The notes under the pieces: model-generated
What the model saw: only the letters and a program-made list of their open reading frames with translations
Told to the model about the DNA's origin: nothing
Database searches by the model: none
Made by a program: the position numbers and the translations under genes
Part shown: piece after piece, positions 43,444 to 51,897 of the stretch
Numbering within the stretch: position 1 is the first letter of the stretch
Layout of the letters: every line of letters begins with the position of its first letter
NCBI RefSeq assembly: GCF_000282455.1
Contig: NZ_AKJG01000109.1
Span: 18,596-82,595 of the forward strand
Direction of reading: 5' to 3'
Length of the DNA stretch: 64,000 bases
DNA from: Pseudomonas sp. GM74
GTDB taxonomy: Bacteria > Pseudomonadota > Gammaproteobacteria > Pseudomonadales > Pseudomonadaceae

Positions 43444-44348
43444 TGCGAAGCCTCCAGCATGCGCCGACGACGGCCAGTGATGTATTCGGACAGGGTCATG
43501 ATCGCGAGGGTGGTGACGATCAGCACCACACCGGCAGCGGACGCTGCGGGCCAGTTCATCAGCGGGGCGATCTGGTCATGCACCATCACCGCCAGCATCG
43601 GCACGCGCCGGCCACCGAGCAGCAAGGGCACCACGAAACTGCTGGCGTTGTAGGCGAACACCAGGGTCGCACCGGTAATGATCCCCGGCAGACTCATCGG
43701 CAATACCACCTGGCGGAACACCTGGAAGCGACTGGCGCCCAGGGTGGCGGCAGCTTCTTCGTAGCTGCGAGCGACGCCGCGCATGGCGCTGGCAATCGGC
43801 AACACGGCCAGCGGGAAGGCGGTTTGCACCAGGCCCATCAACACGCCGTTCTGGTTGTACAACAGCATGATCGGGCGCTTGATCAGGCCCAGGCCCATCA
43901 GGGCCTGGTTGAGCATGCCGCCAGGGCCGAGGATCACCAGCCAGCCGTAGCTTTGCAGCAGCAGGTTGACCAGCAATGGCAGCAACACCGCCGCAAGGAA
44001 AATCCGTCGCACGAACGGCGAGGTCAGGCGCGACATGGTGTAGGCCACCGGGATCGCCAGGATCACTGCGATCACCGCGCTGATCAGCGCCAGGCGCAGG
44101 GTCAGCATCAGCGACTTGAGGTAATAGGGTTCCAGCAACTGGGCGTAACTGGCCAGGCTGAAGCCGGACCATTCCGCGCCCTTGGTGCCCACGCTCATGC
44201 GCAGTACCAGCTGGCTCGCGGCGATCAGCACGCCGAGAAACAGCATCGACGGCGTGAGGAAAAGCCAGGCGCGCGCGGTCGGCGAAACACCCCGACTCGG
44301 GCGCGACTCAGCGGCGCTGACCGAATGGGTCAAAGGTTGGTGTTCCAT
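43440..44348 (-). CDS. ABC transporter permease (PotB-like)
   Basis: A 302-residue permease from the ATG at 44348 (MEHQPLTHSVSA); an upstream in-frame start at 44402 lacks support. About six spans are present, beginning at residue 27. The EAA loop is SYEEAAATLGASRFQVFRQV, and ITGATLVFAYNASSFVVPLLLGG follows as in PotB/PotH. It forms the transmembrane channel with the downstream permease. Confidence 0.92.
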   Translation of the reverse strand: MEHQPLTHSVSAAESRPSRGVSPTARAWLFLTPSMLFLGVLIAASQLVLRMSVGTKGAEWSGFSLASYAQLLEPYYLKSLMLTLRLALISAVIAVILAIPVAYTMSRLTSPFVRRIFLAAVLLPLLVNLLLQSYGWLVILGPGGMLNQALMGLGLIKRPIMLLYNQNGVLMGLVQTAFPLAVLPIASAMRGVARSYEEAAATLGASRFQVFRQVVLPMSLPGIITGATLVFAYNASSFVVPLLLGGRRVPMLAVMVHDQIAPLMNWPAASAAGVVLIVTTLAIMTLSEYITGRRRRMLEASQ

Positions 44349-44407
44349 AGCAAAGGGTCTCGTCAATGGAAAGCAGCTGACAAACACAAGACTCAAGGTC
44401 ACTTTGC

Positions 44408-44506
44408 CCCCTGTGGGAGCGAGCTTGCTCGCGATGACTGCTTGTCAGTCGCCAATGATGTCGACTGACACTCCGCTATCGCGAGCAAGCTCGCTCCCAC
44501 AGGGGA
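44408..44506. repeat. REPIN (GAGCGAGCTTGCTCGC variant)
   Basis: Arms GTGGGAGCGAGCTTGCTCGC (from 44413) and its complement ending near 44502 are inverted around about 50 bp. It lies between the permease and binding-protein genes, inside the presumed transport operon, and may set differential mRNA stability. Confidence 0.88.
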
Positions 44507-44542
44507 TCTTCAGTGCTTGAAGATCCTGTGTGCGTCACTCGA

Positions 44543-45646
44543 TCAGGAAGAAAAGATTTCCGTGTAACGACGAATCCATTGGTCATGCACAGTCGCCAGG
44601 AAGGCGTTGTCGTGCATGATCGCCTTCTCGGCGATCTGCTCCGGCGTGAGGATGTACGGGCTCTTGCGTGCTTCGGCGGAGATGATCGCCTTAGCGTTGA
44701 CCGGGCCGTTGTAGATGTCTTCAGCCATCTTGCCCTGCACCAGCGGGTCCAGAGAGTGGTTGATGAAGGCGTAGGCCATGTCGGTATCGCCCGGACGGTT
44801 CTTCGGCATCACCGACAGCATCAGGTCGGTGTAGAAACCTTCCTTCATGCCGAACGTGGCGCCCAGGCCGTAGTTCGGATCACGGATCTGTTTCGGGAAG
44901 AAGGCCGGTGCGTACAGGCCGCCCATGTCCAGGGAACCGGTGCGGAACAGTTCGGCGATCTGGTTCGGGTTTTCGCCCAGGGTCACCACGCGATCTTTCA
45001 GCTCGGCGAGTTTCTTGAAGCCAGGTTCAATGTTGTGCTCGTCACCACCGGCCAGTTTGGCGGCGATGATGATCAGGTCCATGGCCTCGGTCCAGTTCGG
45101 CGGCGGCAGGAAGATGTTCGGTGCCGCGTCGGCATCCCACAGGGAGGCGTAGCTGGTCGGGGCTTCTTTCTGGGTGCGGGTGCTGTAGACCAGGCTGTTG
45201 CACCACAGCAGGTAACCGATACCGTGGCCATTGGCGCCGGTGCGGTATTTCTCCGGTACATCGACGAGGTTGGGAATACGGTTGAGGTCGGGTTTCTCCA
45301 GCAGGTTGGCGGCGGCCAGACCTTCGGCGCCGACGCCTGCCAGGGTGATGATGTCGTACTGCGGACGATCACCGCCGGCCTTGAGCTTGGCGACCATTTC
45401 CGAGGTACTGCCGGTGCGGTCGGCGATGACCTTGCAGCCGTACTTGTCTTCGAACGTCGCGGCGATGTTGCGCAGTGCAGCCAGGCCGGTGTCGTCGGAC
45501 CAGGTCAGCAAACGCAGGGTCTTGCCGGCAAAACGTGTGTCGCTGGCATTGGCCTTGATGAACGGCATGCTCATGGCTGCCGCTGCAACCGAGGCTACGC
45601 CCACGGTCTTGATAAATTGACGTCTGTTCAGATCATGCTCGCCCAT
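44543..45646 (-). CDS. ABC transporter substrate-binding protein with Tat signal (PotD/PotF-like)
   Basis: A 367-residue periplasmic protein from the ATG at 45646. The N-terminus carries a twin-arginine signal (LNRRQFIKTVGVASVAAAA, cleavage probably after KANA), so it should be exported folded. The mature part is a two-lobe class II binding protein: LRLLTWSDDTGLAALRNIAA, YGCKVIADRTGSTSEMVAKL, YDIITLAGVGAEGLA and PPPNWTEAMDLI. It resembles polyamine- and opine-type binding proteins. The ligand is not evident, but downstream enzymes suggest an arginine- or guanidino-derived compound. REPINs flank the gene on both sides. Confidence 0.9.
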   Translation of the reverse strand: MGEHDLNRRQFIKTVGVASVAAAAMSMPFIKANASDTRFAGKTLRLLTWSDDTGLAALRNIAATFEDKYGCKVIADRTGSTSEMVAKLKAGGDRPQYDIITLAGVGAEGLAAANLLEKPDLNRIPNLVDVPEKYRTGANGHGIGYLLWCNSLVYSTRTQKEAPTSYASLWDADAAPNIFLPPPNWTEAMDLIIIAAKLAGGDEHNIEPGFKKLAELKDRVVTLGENPNQIAELFRTGSLDMGGLYAPAFFPKQIRDPNYGLGATFGMKEGFYTDLMLSVMPKNRPGDTDMAYAFINHSLDPLVQGKMAEDIYNGPVNAKAIISAEARKSPYILTPEQIAEKAIMHDNAFLATVHDQWIRRYTEIFSS

Positions 45647-45830
45647 TACGGACTCCCTTTGTTTTTGTAGGTATGAGGCAGGTCGAAACTGTTGCATCCG
45701 CGCGACTGGATCAGCGTTGGCCCCTCTATTTTCGGGGGGTTGGCTGAGCCAGCGAGTTCATCCTGAGGTCGTGTAAAACACCTGACTATCGATAAAAACT
45801 CATTGAAGCCATGACGCCAGCGCATGCCTC

Positions 45831-45933
45831 ATGTAGGAGCGAGCTTGCTCGCGATGGGTGCAAGGGCGCCGCGCACATACAGGCGCCCCACGTCATCGTT
45901 GACGTCCATCGCGAGCAGGCTCGCTCCTACACA
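45831..45933. repeat. REPIN between the binding-protein and aldehyde dehydrogenase genes
   Basis: TGTAGGAGCGAGCTTGCTCG (from 45832) faces CGAGCAGGCTCGCTCCTACA. The GTAGGAGC end differs from the common GTGGGAGC type but keeps pairing, a compensated change. Confidence 0.88.
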
Positions 45934-45943
45934 GGGATGGGCG

Positions 45944-47392
45944 TCAGACGGCCCGGATCACGTGTTTGATTTCCTGGAAAGCCTGCAAGCCCCACGGCCC
46001 CAATTCGCGGCCGATGCTGCTCTGCTTGTAGCCACCCCAGGCGGTCTGCGGGAAAATCACCTGCGGCGCGTTGATCCACACAAGCCCCGCCTGCAAAGCG
46101 TTGGCGACGCGGTCGGCGGTCTGTGCATTGCGCGTCACCACACTGGCGACCAGGCCGAACTGGCTGTCGTTGGCCAGGGCAATCGCTTCGGCTTCAGAGG
46201 CAAAACTGCGCACGCAGATCACCGGGCCGAAAATCTCTTCACACCACAACGCACTGTCGAGGGGCACTTCGGTGAAAACCGTCGGCTGCAAAAAATATCC
46301 GCGTGGCAGGTCGGCCGGGCGATTGCCACCGCAAACCAGCCTGGCGCCAGCGCTCAAACCGCGATCGATGTGACCGAGCACGCGCTGGTATTGCGCCTGA
46401 TTGACCAGAGCGCCCATCTCCACGTTCGGGTCGAACGGGTCGGCCACCCGAATGGCTTCGGCACGAGCCTTCACACGGCTCAGGAATTCGTCGGCCAGCT
46501 CATCGGCAACCAGCACGCGACTGGTGGCGGAACACATCTGCCCGGCGTTGAAGAAACCACCGCCGCAGGCCACTTCCACCGCCAGGTCGAGATCGGCATC
46601 GGCCAGCACCAGCAGCGATGATTTGCCGCCCAGCTCCAGGCTCACGCCTTTGACGGTTTCCGCCGCCCGCTGCATGACCTGCACGCCGACCGCGTTGCTG
46701 CCGGTGAAGGAAATTTTCGCGATCCGCGGATCCGCCGACAACGGCGCGCCAACGGCCAGGCCGGTGCCGCACACCAGATTGAACACACCCGCCGGCAAAC
46801 CGGCTTCAGCAATGATCGTTGCCAGTTCCAGCTCCGGCAGCGGCGTCACTTCCGAAGGCTTGAGTACCACACAGCAACCGGCGGCCAGGGCCGGGGCAAG
46901 TTTCCACGCGGTGGTGACCATCGGGAAGTTCCACGGCACGATCAAGCCGACTACACCGCAAGGTTCACGGCGCAGGCGAGCGCTGAAGTCGTCAGTCGGC
47001 AGCTCAATGGCGCTGTCCTGTTTCGCATCCAGCCCTTCGGCCAGACCGGCGTAGTACTCGAACGTGGCAATCACGTCATCGACGTCGATCGCTGCTTCGA
47101 ATTGCGGCTTGCCGTTGTTGCTCGATTGCAAGTGCATCAATTTTTCACGATTGGCCTGCACACCCGCGGCGATTTTGCGCAGGATCGCACCGCGTTCGGC
47201 ACCCGTGGTTTTCGACCAATCGACGAAAGCCTGGGTCGCCGCGCCCACGGCTTGAGCAACAGCGCGCTCATCGCCACCATTCACCGTGGTCAACAGGGCT
47301 TCGGTCGCCGGGTTGATCACGCGCAGGTGTTCGTTACCGGCCGACCATTGGCCGTTGATGTACAGGCCATCCAGAGTCGTAGGAAGCGTCAT
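45944..47392 (-). CDS. NAD(P)-dependent aldehyde dehydrogenase (betaine/gamma-guanidinobutyraldehyde type)
   Basis: A 482-residue ALDH from the ATG at 47392, overlapping the stop of the upstream decarboxylase by four bases (ATGA). Catalytic residues are Glu253 in ELGGKSS and Cys287 in FNAGQMCSATSR. IVPWNFPMVTTAWKLAPALA and SFTGSNAVGVQVM form the NAD site, and the C-terminal WGGYKQSSIGRELG is intact. The sequence type is that of BADH and gamma-(glutamyl/guanidino)butyraldehyde dehydrogenases. Paired with an AruI-like enzyme it would oxidise the aldehyde that enzyme releases, for example 4-guanidinobutanal to 4-guanidinobutanoate, the step KauB performs in P. aeruginosa. Confidence 0.9.
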   Translation of the reverse strand: MTLPTTLDGLYINGQWSAGNEHLRVINPATEALLTTVNGGDERAVAQAVGAATQAFVDWSKTTGAERGAILRKIAAGVQANREKLMHLQSSNNGKPQFEAAIDVDDVIATFEYYAGLAEGLDAKQDSAIELPTDDFSARLRREPCGVVGLIVPWNFPMVTTAWKLAPALAAGCCVVLKPSEVTPLPELELATIIAEAGLPAGVFNLVCGTGLAVGAPLSADPRIAKISFTGSNAVGVQVMQRAAETVKGVSLELGGKSSLLVLADADLDLAVEVACGGGFFNAGQMCSATSRVLVADELADEFLSRVKARAEAIRVADPFDPNVEMGALVNQAQYQRVLGHIDRGLSAGARLVCGGNRPADLPRGYFLQPTVFTEVPLDSALWCEEIFGPVICVRSFASEAEAIALANDSQFGLVASVVTRNAQTADRVANALQAGLVWINAPQVIFPQTAWGGYKQSSIGRELGPWGLQAFQEIKHVIRAV

Positions 47393-49026
47393 TTCGACAC
47401 CGCCTGCATCCACTTGGCCTGGTCGATTTCAATCAGGGTCGGGCCCTGGCGATCGGTGGCCATACGCAATGCACCACGCAGATGCTCGACACTGCTGACC
47501 GCTTCGGCCGCACAACCCAAGGCCTTGGCCACACCGATGAAGTCCGGGGTGTAGATGTCCACGCCGACCGGCTCGATGGCGCGGTTGACCATGTACTTCT
47601 TGATCTCTTCGTAGCCCTGGTTATTCCACAGCAGAACGATCACCGGGGTACGCGCTTCGACGGCGCTGGCCAGTTCCGGCAGGGTGAATTGCAGGCCACC
47701 GTCGCCGATCAGGCACACCACCGGCGGGCGGGCACCGTTTTCAGCACTGCCGCCGAGCCAGGCGCCAATCGCGGCCGGCAAGGCGTAACCGAGGGTGCCG
47801 TAACCGGTGGACGAGTTGAACCAGCGACGCGGGCGCTCCGGGTTGAACGTCAGGTTGCCGGTGTACACCGGCTGGGTCGAATCGCCGACGAACACCGCGT
47901 CCGGCAGTTCGTGCAGCACGGTTTCGAGGAAACGGGTCTGGGCCAGGGTCGGTGCGTCCCAGGTCGCGGCCAGGTCTTCACGCAGACGAGCGGCACGTAC
48001 CTGGCCCCAATCGTTGCAGCGCTCGGCCAGGGATTTGTGCGACAGGGCGCTGAGCAAAGCCTGGGCGGCGTTGCGCGAGTCGGCCACCAATGCCACGTGC
48101 GGCGGGTAGTTGCGCACGGTCTGGTCCGGGTCGATGTCAACGCGTAGCAGTTGGCCTGGAATCTCAAAGCCGCCAGCGAAGGTCACGTCGTAATCGGTCT
48201 CGGCCAGTTCGGTGCCGATGGCCAGTACCACGTCAGCCTCGGCGACCAATGCACGGGTGGCGACCAGGCTCTGGGTCGAACCGATCAGCAGCGGGTGGCC
48301 GGAGGTGAGCATGCCCTTGGCATTGATGGTCAGGGCGACCGGCGCGTCCAGCAGTTCGGCCAGTTCCGTCAGCTCGGACGCTGCGTCGATGGCACCGCCA
48401 CCGGCGAGAATCAGCGGACGCTTGGCGCCGGCCAGCAATTCAGTCATGCGCGACACGGCGCTCGGCGAAGCACCGGCGCGGTCAATGTTGACCGGCAGGC
48501 TGCTGAGCAGGTCGTCGGCGTCTTCAACCAGGACATCCAGCGGAATTTCAATGTGCACCGGACGCGGACGGCCAGCCTGGAACAGCGCGAAGGCGCGAGC
48601 CAGCACGCCCGGCAATTCCGACGCCGACATCAGGGTGTGGGAGAACGCCGCCACACCGGCGCACAGTGCGCCCTGGTTCGGCAGCTCATGCAGCTTGCCG
48701 CGACCGCCGCCCAACTGGCTGCGCGATTGCACGCTGGAGATCACCAGCATCGGGATCGAATCGGCGTAGGCCTGGCCCATGGCGGTGGTGATGTTGGTCA
48801 TGCCAGGGCCGGTGATGATGAAGCACACACCCGGTTTGCCGCTGGTGCGGGCGTAGCCGTCGGCCATGAAGCCGGCGCCCTGTTCGTGACGCGGGGTGAC
48901 GTGGTTGATGCTCGAACGGGCCAGCCCGCGATACAGCTCCACGGTGTGAACCCCCGGAATGCCGAACACCTGCTCGACTCCGTAGTTTTCGAGTAACTTG
49001 ACCAATACTTCGCCGCACGTCGCCAT
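47389..49026 (-). CDS. ThDP-dependent 2-oxo acid decarboxylase, AruI-like (5-guanidino-2-oxopentanoate decarboxylase)
   Basis: A 545-residue ThDP enzyme from the ATG at 49026. An in-frame ATG at 49056 would add ten residues. The cofactor-activating Glu48 lies in PRHEQGAGFMADGYA. The central Rossmann domain (about 190-330) follows, and the ThDP-Mg motif is GDGGLQFTLPELASA ... WNNQGYEEI. It is annotated elsewhere as an acetolactate-synthase-like protein, but the partner ALDH and length fit AruI, which decarboxylates 2-ketoarginine in the arginine transaminase pathway. The transaminase AruH and guanidinobutyrase GbuA are not in this window. Substrate assignment is therefore inference. Confidence 0.82.
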   Translation of the reverse strand: MATCGEVLVKLLENYGVEQVFGIPGVHTVELYRGLARSSINHVTPRHEQGAGFMADGYARTSGKPGVCFIITGPGMTNITTAMGQAYADSIPMLVISSVQSRSQLGGGRGKLHELPNQGALCAGVAAFSHTLMSASELPGVLARAFALFQAGRPRPVHIEIPLDVLVEDADDLLSSLPVNIDRAGASPSAVSRMTELLAGAKRPLILAGGGAIDAASELTELAELLDAPVALTINAKGMLTSGHPLLIGSTQSLVATRALVAEADVVLAIGTELAETDYDVTFAGGFEIPGQLLRVDIDPDQTVRNYPPHVALVADSRNAAQALLSALSHKSLAERCNDWGQVRAARLREDLAATWDAPTLAQTRFLETVLHELPDAVFVGDSTQPVYTGNLTFNPERPRRWFNSSTGYGTLGYALPAAIGAWLGGSAENGARPPVVCLIGDGGLQFTLPELASAVEARTPVIVLLWNNQGYEEIKKYMVNRAIEPVGVDIYTPDFIGVAKALGCAAEAVSSVEHLRGALRMATDRQGPTLIEIDQAKWMQAVSK

Positions 49027-49062
49027 GTCTTTGCCCTTTTTGTTCGTTTGAGACACAAGGTC

Positions 49063-49158
49063 CCTTGTGGGAGCGGGCTTGCTCGCGAAAGCGGTGTATC
49101 AACCGACATCAATGTTGAATGTAAGACCGCTTTCGCGAGCAAGCCCGCTCCCACAGGG
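49063..49158. repeat. REPIN upstream of the AruI-like gene
   Basis: GTGGGAGCGGGCTTGCTCGC (from 49067) and its complement (about 49132-49152) bracket about 45 bp. It fills much of the divergent gap between the aruI-like gene and the LysR gene, an unusual place for a REPIN because it lies near promoters. Confidence 0.9.
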
Positions 49159-49254
49159 TCCGTGGAATGGCCTCATTGGAACGGGCGACAGGTAGCCGCA
49201 ACAATGGATAAAAAGTCATACTAGCCATGTCCTCACGTCATACCTTGGATCCCA

Positions 49255-50136
49255 ATGAAACGACTGCCTCCCCTGCCGGCGCTGCACACCTTTCTGATTA
49301 CCGCGCAGTGCTGCAATTTCACCCGGGCCGCCGAACAGCTGCACATCACCCAGGGCGCGGTGAGTCGGCAGATCGCCGGGCTGGAAGATCATCTGGGTTA
49401 TGAGTTGTTCATCCGCCTGGCCCGAGGCCTGGACCTGACAGCCGAGGGACGGGAATGGCTGCCCCGGGTCCAGCAGATTTTCGGCCTGATCGACGAGGCC
49501 GTTGAGCAGATCGGCGAGAAGCGTGAAACCCTGCAGCTCAAGGCACCAACCTGCGTCATGCGCTGGTTGCTGCCGCGTCTGTTGCAATGGCAAAGGGAAC
49601 GCCCGGACGTGCCGGTGGAACTGACCACCACGGTCAAGCATGGGGTGGATTTTCATCGCGAGCAATTCGATGCGGCGGTGATGTACGGCGCACCGCCGGA
49701 CCATTCATTGATGTCGCAAAAACTCTTCGACGAACAACTCACGCCGGTGTGTTCCAGACCGATGCTCGAAGGCCCCATGCCCCTGCAGACTCCGTCCGAT
49801 CTGCAACAGCACCTGTTGCTGCATCCGACCCGCGACGAGCGGGACTGGAAGGCCTGGTTGAAAGCCGCGGATGTGCATTTGACCAATGTCGGCAAGGGCC
49901 AGCATTTCGAAACACTGGACCTGGCGATGTCGATGGCGTCCCAGGGAACGGGTGTGGCGATTGGCGACTGGTCGCTGATCGGCGATGACCTGAACGCCGG
50001 GCGGCTGGTCATGCCATTCGAATTGAAGGTGACGACAGGACTGGCGTATTACCTGGTGTTCCCCGAAAAACCCGGACCTTCGCCGAAATTGCGCGAATTG
50101 ATGGGCTGGTTGGTGGAGCAGGCGCAGTCGCGCTGA
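49255..50136 (+). CDS. LysR-family transcriptional regulator (GcvA-like)
   Basis: A 293-residue LysR regulator. The N-terminal helix-turn-helix (about 1-65) reads LPALHTFLITAQCCNFTRAA and HITQGAVSRQIAGLEDHLGY, the GcvA-type form. The effector domain follows (KHGVDFHREQFDAAVMYGAP, AMSMASQGTGVAIGDWSLIG). It is divergent from the aruI-like/ALDH genes, the usual arrangement for a LysR regulator that controls them. Effector unknown. Confidence 0.9.
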   Translation: MKRLPPLPALHTFLITAQCCNFTRAAEQLHITQGAVSRQIAGLEDHLGYELFIRLARGLDLTAEGREWLPRVQQIFGLIDEAVEQIGEKRETLQLKAPTCVMRWLLPRLLQWQRERPDVPVELTTTVKHGVDFHREQFDAAVMYGAPPDHSLMSQKLFDEQLTPVCSRPMLEGPMPLQTPSDLQQHLLLHPTRDERDWKAWLKAADVHLTNVGKGQHFETLDLAMSMASQGTGVAIGDWSLIGDDLNAGRLVMPFELKVTTGLAYYLVFPEKPGPSPKLRELMGWLVEQAQSR

Positions 50137-50145
50137 ACCGCCACC

Positions 50146-50231
50146 TGTAGGAGCTGCCGAAGGCTGCGATCTTTTGATCTTGTTTTTAAAAAAGCAAAAT
50201 CAAAAGATCGCAGCCTTCGGCAGTTCCTACA
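50146..50231. repeat. Long inverted repeat (TGTAGGAGCTGCCGAAGGC class)
   Basis: An arm of about 33 bases starting TGTAGGAGCTGCCGAAGGCT pairs almost perfectly with the opposite arm ending AGCCTTCGGCAGTTCCTACA, around an A/T-rich loop with TTTTTAAAAAA. This is a third repeat class of fluorescent pseudomonads. The A/T loop and convergent position between the LysR and NAD(P)-binding genes suggest it also stops transcription. Confidence 0.85.
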
Positions 50232-50243
50232 TGGATTGCGGTG

Positions 50244-50858
50244 TCAATACCCGACTGTAAAGCGCTGCCGCGAATGCTTCGGCGCTTCCACTTCGTCGAG
50301 CATCGCAATCGCATAATCGGCGAATGTGATCCAGCTACGCCCTTCGCTGCTCACCAGCAAATTATCCTGGCCGATGCGGAATTTTCCGCTGCGTTCGCCC
50401 TCGACAAATTCCGCCGATGGCGACAGGAAGGTCCAGTCCAGATCCTTTTCCTGTTGCAGGTTCCCCAGGAACTCGGCACCGGCGCTGGCTTCGGCTTTGT
50501 ACGCGTCCGGAAAACCTTTGCTGTCGATCACCCGCGTTCCGTCAGGCAACAACAGCGAACCGGCCCCGCCCACTACCAGCAAGCGTTTTACCTCGGCTCC
50601 TTTCACCGGCCCGACGACCGCGCTGGCCGGTAGCGTGGCGAAATGCGCCGCGCTGATTACCACGTCATGCCCCTTGACGGCAGCTTGCAGTGCATCGGCG
50701 TCGAGGGCGTCGACGTTCTTGCTGACCACACCGGCACGCTGGCCGATTTTCGCCGTGTCGCGGGCAATGGCGGTAACGCTGTGACCACGACGCAGGGCTT
50801 CTTCCAGCAGTTGGCTACCGGCACGACCGGTGGCACCGATGATTGCGATTTTGCTCAT
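50244..50858 (-). CDS. NAD(P)-binding SDR-like protein (NmrA/YwnB type)
   Basis: A 204-residue atypical short-chain dehydrogenase. It begins with the dinucleotide-binding pattern KIAIIGATGRAGSQLLEEAL, followed by RGHSVTAIARD and DVVISAAHF. It lacks the YxxxK catalytic pair and ends with EGRSWITFADYAIAMLDEVE, both typical of NmrA-like NAD(P)H-binding sensors or quinone reductases. It is encoded downstream of the periplasmic metallo-hydrolase in the same direction, with about 45 bases between the two. Confidence 0.88.
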   Translation of the reverse strand: MSKIAIIGATGRAGSQLLEEALRRGHSVTAIARDTAKIGQRAGVVSKNVDALDADALQAAVKGHDVVISAAHFATLPASAVVGPVKGAEVKRLLVVGGAGSLLLPDGTRVIDSKGFPDAYKAEASAGAEFLGNLQQEKDLDWTFLSPSAEFVEGERSGKFRIGQDNLLVSSEGRSWITFADYAIAMLDEVEAPKHSRQRFTVGY

Positions 50859-50904
50859 GACGTTCTCCAGTGGGTTGAGCTACTTGGATTTCAGTTGAGA
50901 CGGG

Positions 50905-51783
50905 CTACCACTTCATCTCGCCCTTAGCGACCTTGGCGCTCAGTTCCAGGGTGCTTTCATCACCCAGGGTCGGGAAGCGCTTTTTCATCGCCGCGATCAG
51001 CTCGGCAGAATCCTTGGCCTTGGCGGTTTCTTCGTCGAAGGCCTTGATGTAAGCGGCGGTGAACTGCACGGCAGCCAGGGAGCGATCGCTCTCGCCGAGG
51101 TAATGACCCGGCACCACGGTCTGCGGCTTCAGGGTTTCAATGGAATGCAGCGTAGCCAACCAATCGGCATGGGACTGTGGCGTTTGCGTGTCCGCCATCC
51201 ACAGGTGGATGTTTTGCGCCACCACGACACCACCGACCACGGCCTTGATCGACGGGATCCACACAAAGCTGCGATCCGGCTGCGGGCCCTCAAGACCAAC
51301 CACCTGTAACTTCTGCCCTTCGAGGATCAGGCTGTCGCCCTTGAGCACACCCGGCACGATGGTTTTGGCCGGCACGTCGGCGCCCATTTTCGGGCCCCAG
51401 AACGCCAGTTTGCCGTCGACGGTTCGCTTGATGTGGTCGACGGTCGGCTGCGAGGCGAGGACCTTGGCCTTGGGGAACGCAGCCGTCAGGGTATCGAGGC
51501 CGAAGTAGTAGTCCGGGTCACCGTGGCTGATGTAGATGGTGGTCAGTTGCTTGCCGCTGGCGCGGATTTTTTCCACCACCTGTTCGGCCTGGGACTTGCC
51601 GAATTGCGCATCCACCAGGATCGCTTCCTTTTCGCCGCTGACCAGCACCGAGGTCACCGGGAAGATGGCTTTTTCGCCAGGGTTGTAGACATCCAGCGTC
51701 AAGGTCGAGGCGGTTGCATGGGCGGCGAAACCGAGGGCGGCGCCTGCCAGTAATACGCGCTTGAGGGTGGTGAAACCGATCAT
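50905..51783 (-). CDS. Periplasmic metallo-beta-lactamase-fold protein with altered metal motif
   Basis: A 292-residue protein from the ATG at 51783. A Sec signal peptide (LKRVLLAGAALGFAAHATAS) precedes an MBL fold: VTSVLVSGEKEAILVDAQF, IYISHGDPDYYFGLDTL, VPGHYLGESDRS. The usual H-x-H-x-D-H metal motif appears as H-G-D-P-D-Y, so one zinc ligand set is changed while H and D remain. Such Vmh-like proteins occur in many proteobacteria; activity unknown. A LysR regulator is divergent and likely controls it together with the NAD(P)-binding gene downstream. Confidence 0.85.
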   Translation of the reverse strand: MIGFTTLKRVLLAGAALGFAAHATASTLTLDVYNPGEKAIFPVTSVLVSGEKEAILVDAQFGKSQAEQVVEKIRASGKQLTTIYISHGDPDYYFGLDTLTAAFPKAKVLASQPTVDHIKRTVDGKLAFWGPKMGADVPAKTIVPGVLKGDSLILEGQKLQVVGLEGPQPDRSFVWIPSIKAVVGGVVVAQNIHLWMADTQTPQSHADWLATLHSIETLKPQTVVPGHYLGESDRSLAAVQFTAAYIKAFDEETAKAKDSAELIAAMKKRFPTLGDESTLELSAKVAKGEMKW

Positions 51784-51897
51784 CTGTTGCTCCGTTGTCC
51801 GAATGCCTTGTTTGGCGATGGAACAGAGCTTAGTTGCCTGACTCAGTACAAAAAATGCGATGCTTGAACATAGTTTGTTTCTGAAAGCGGGCAAATC

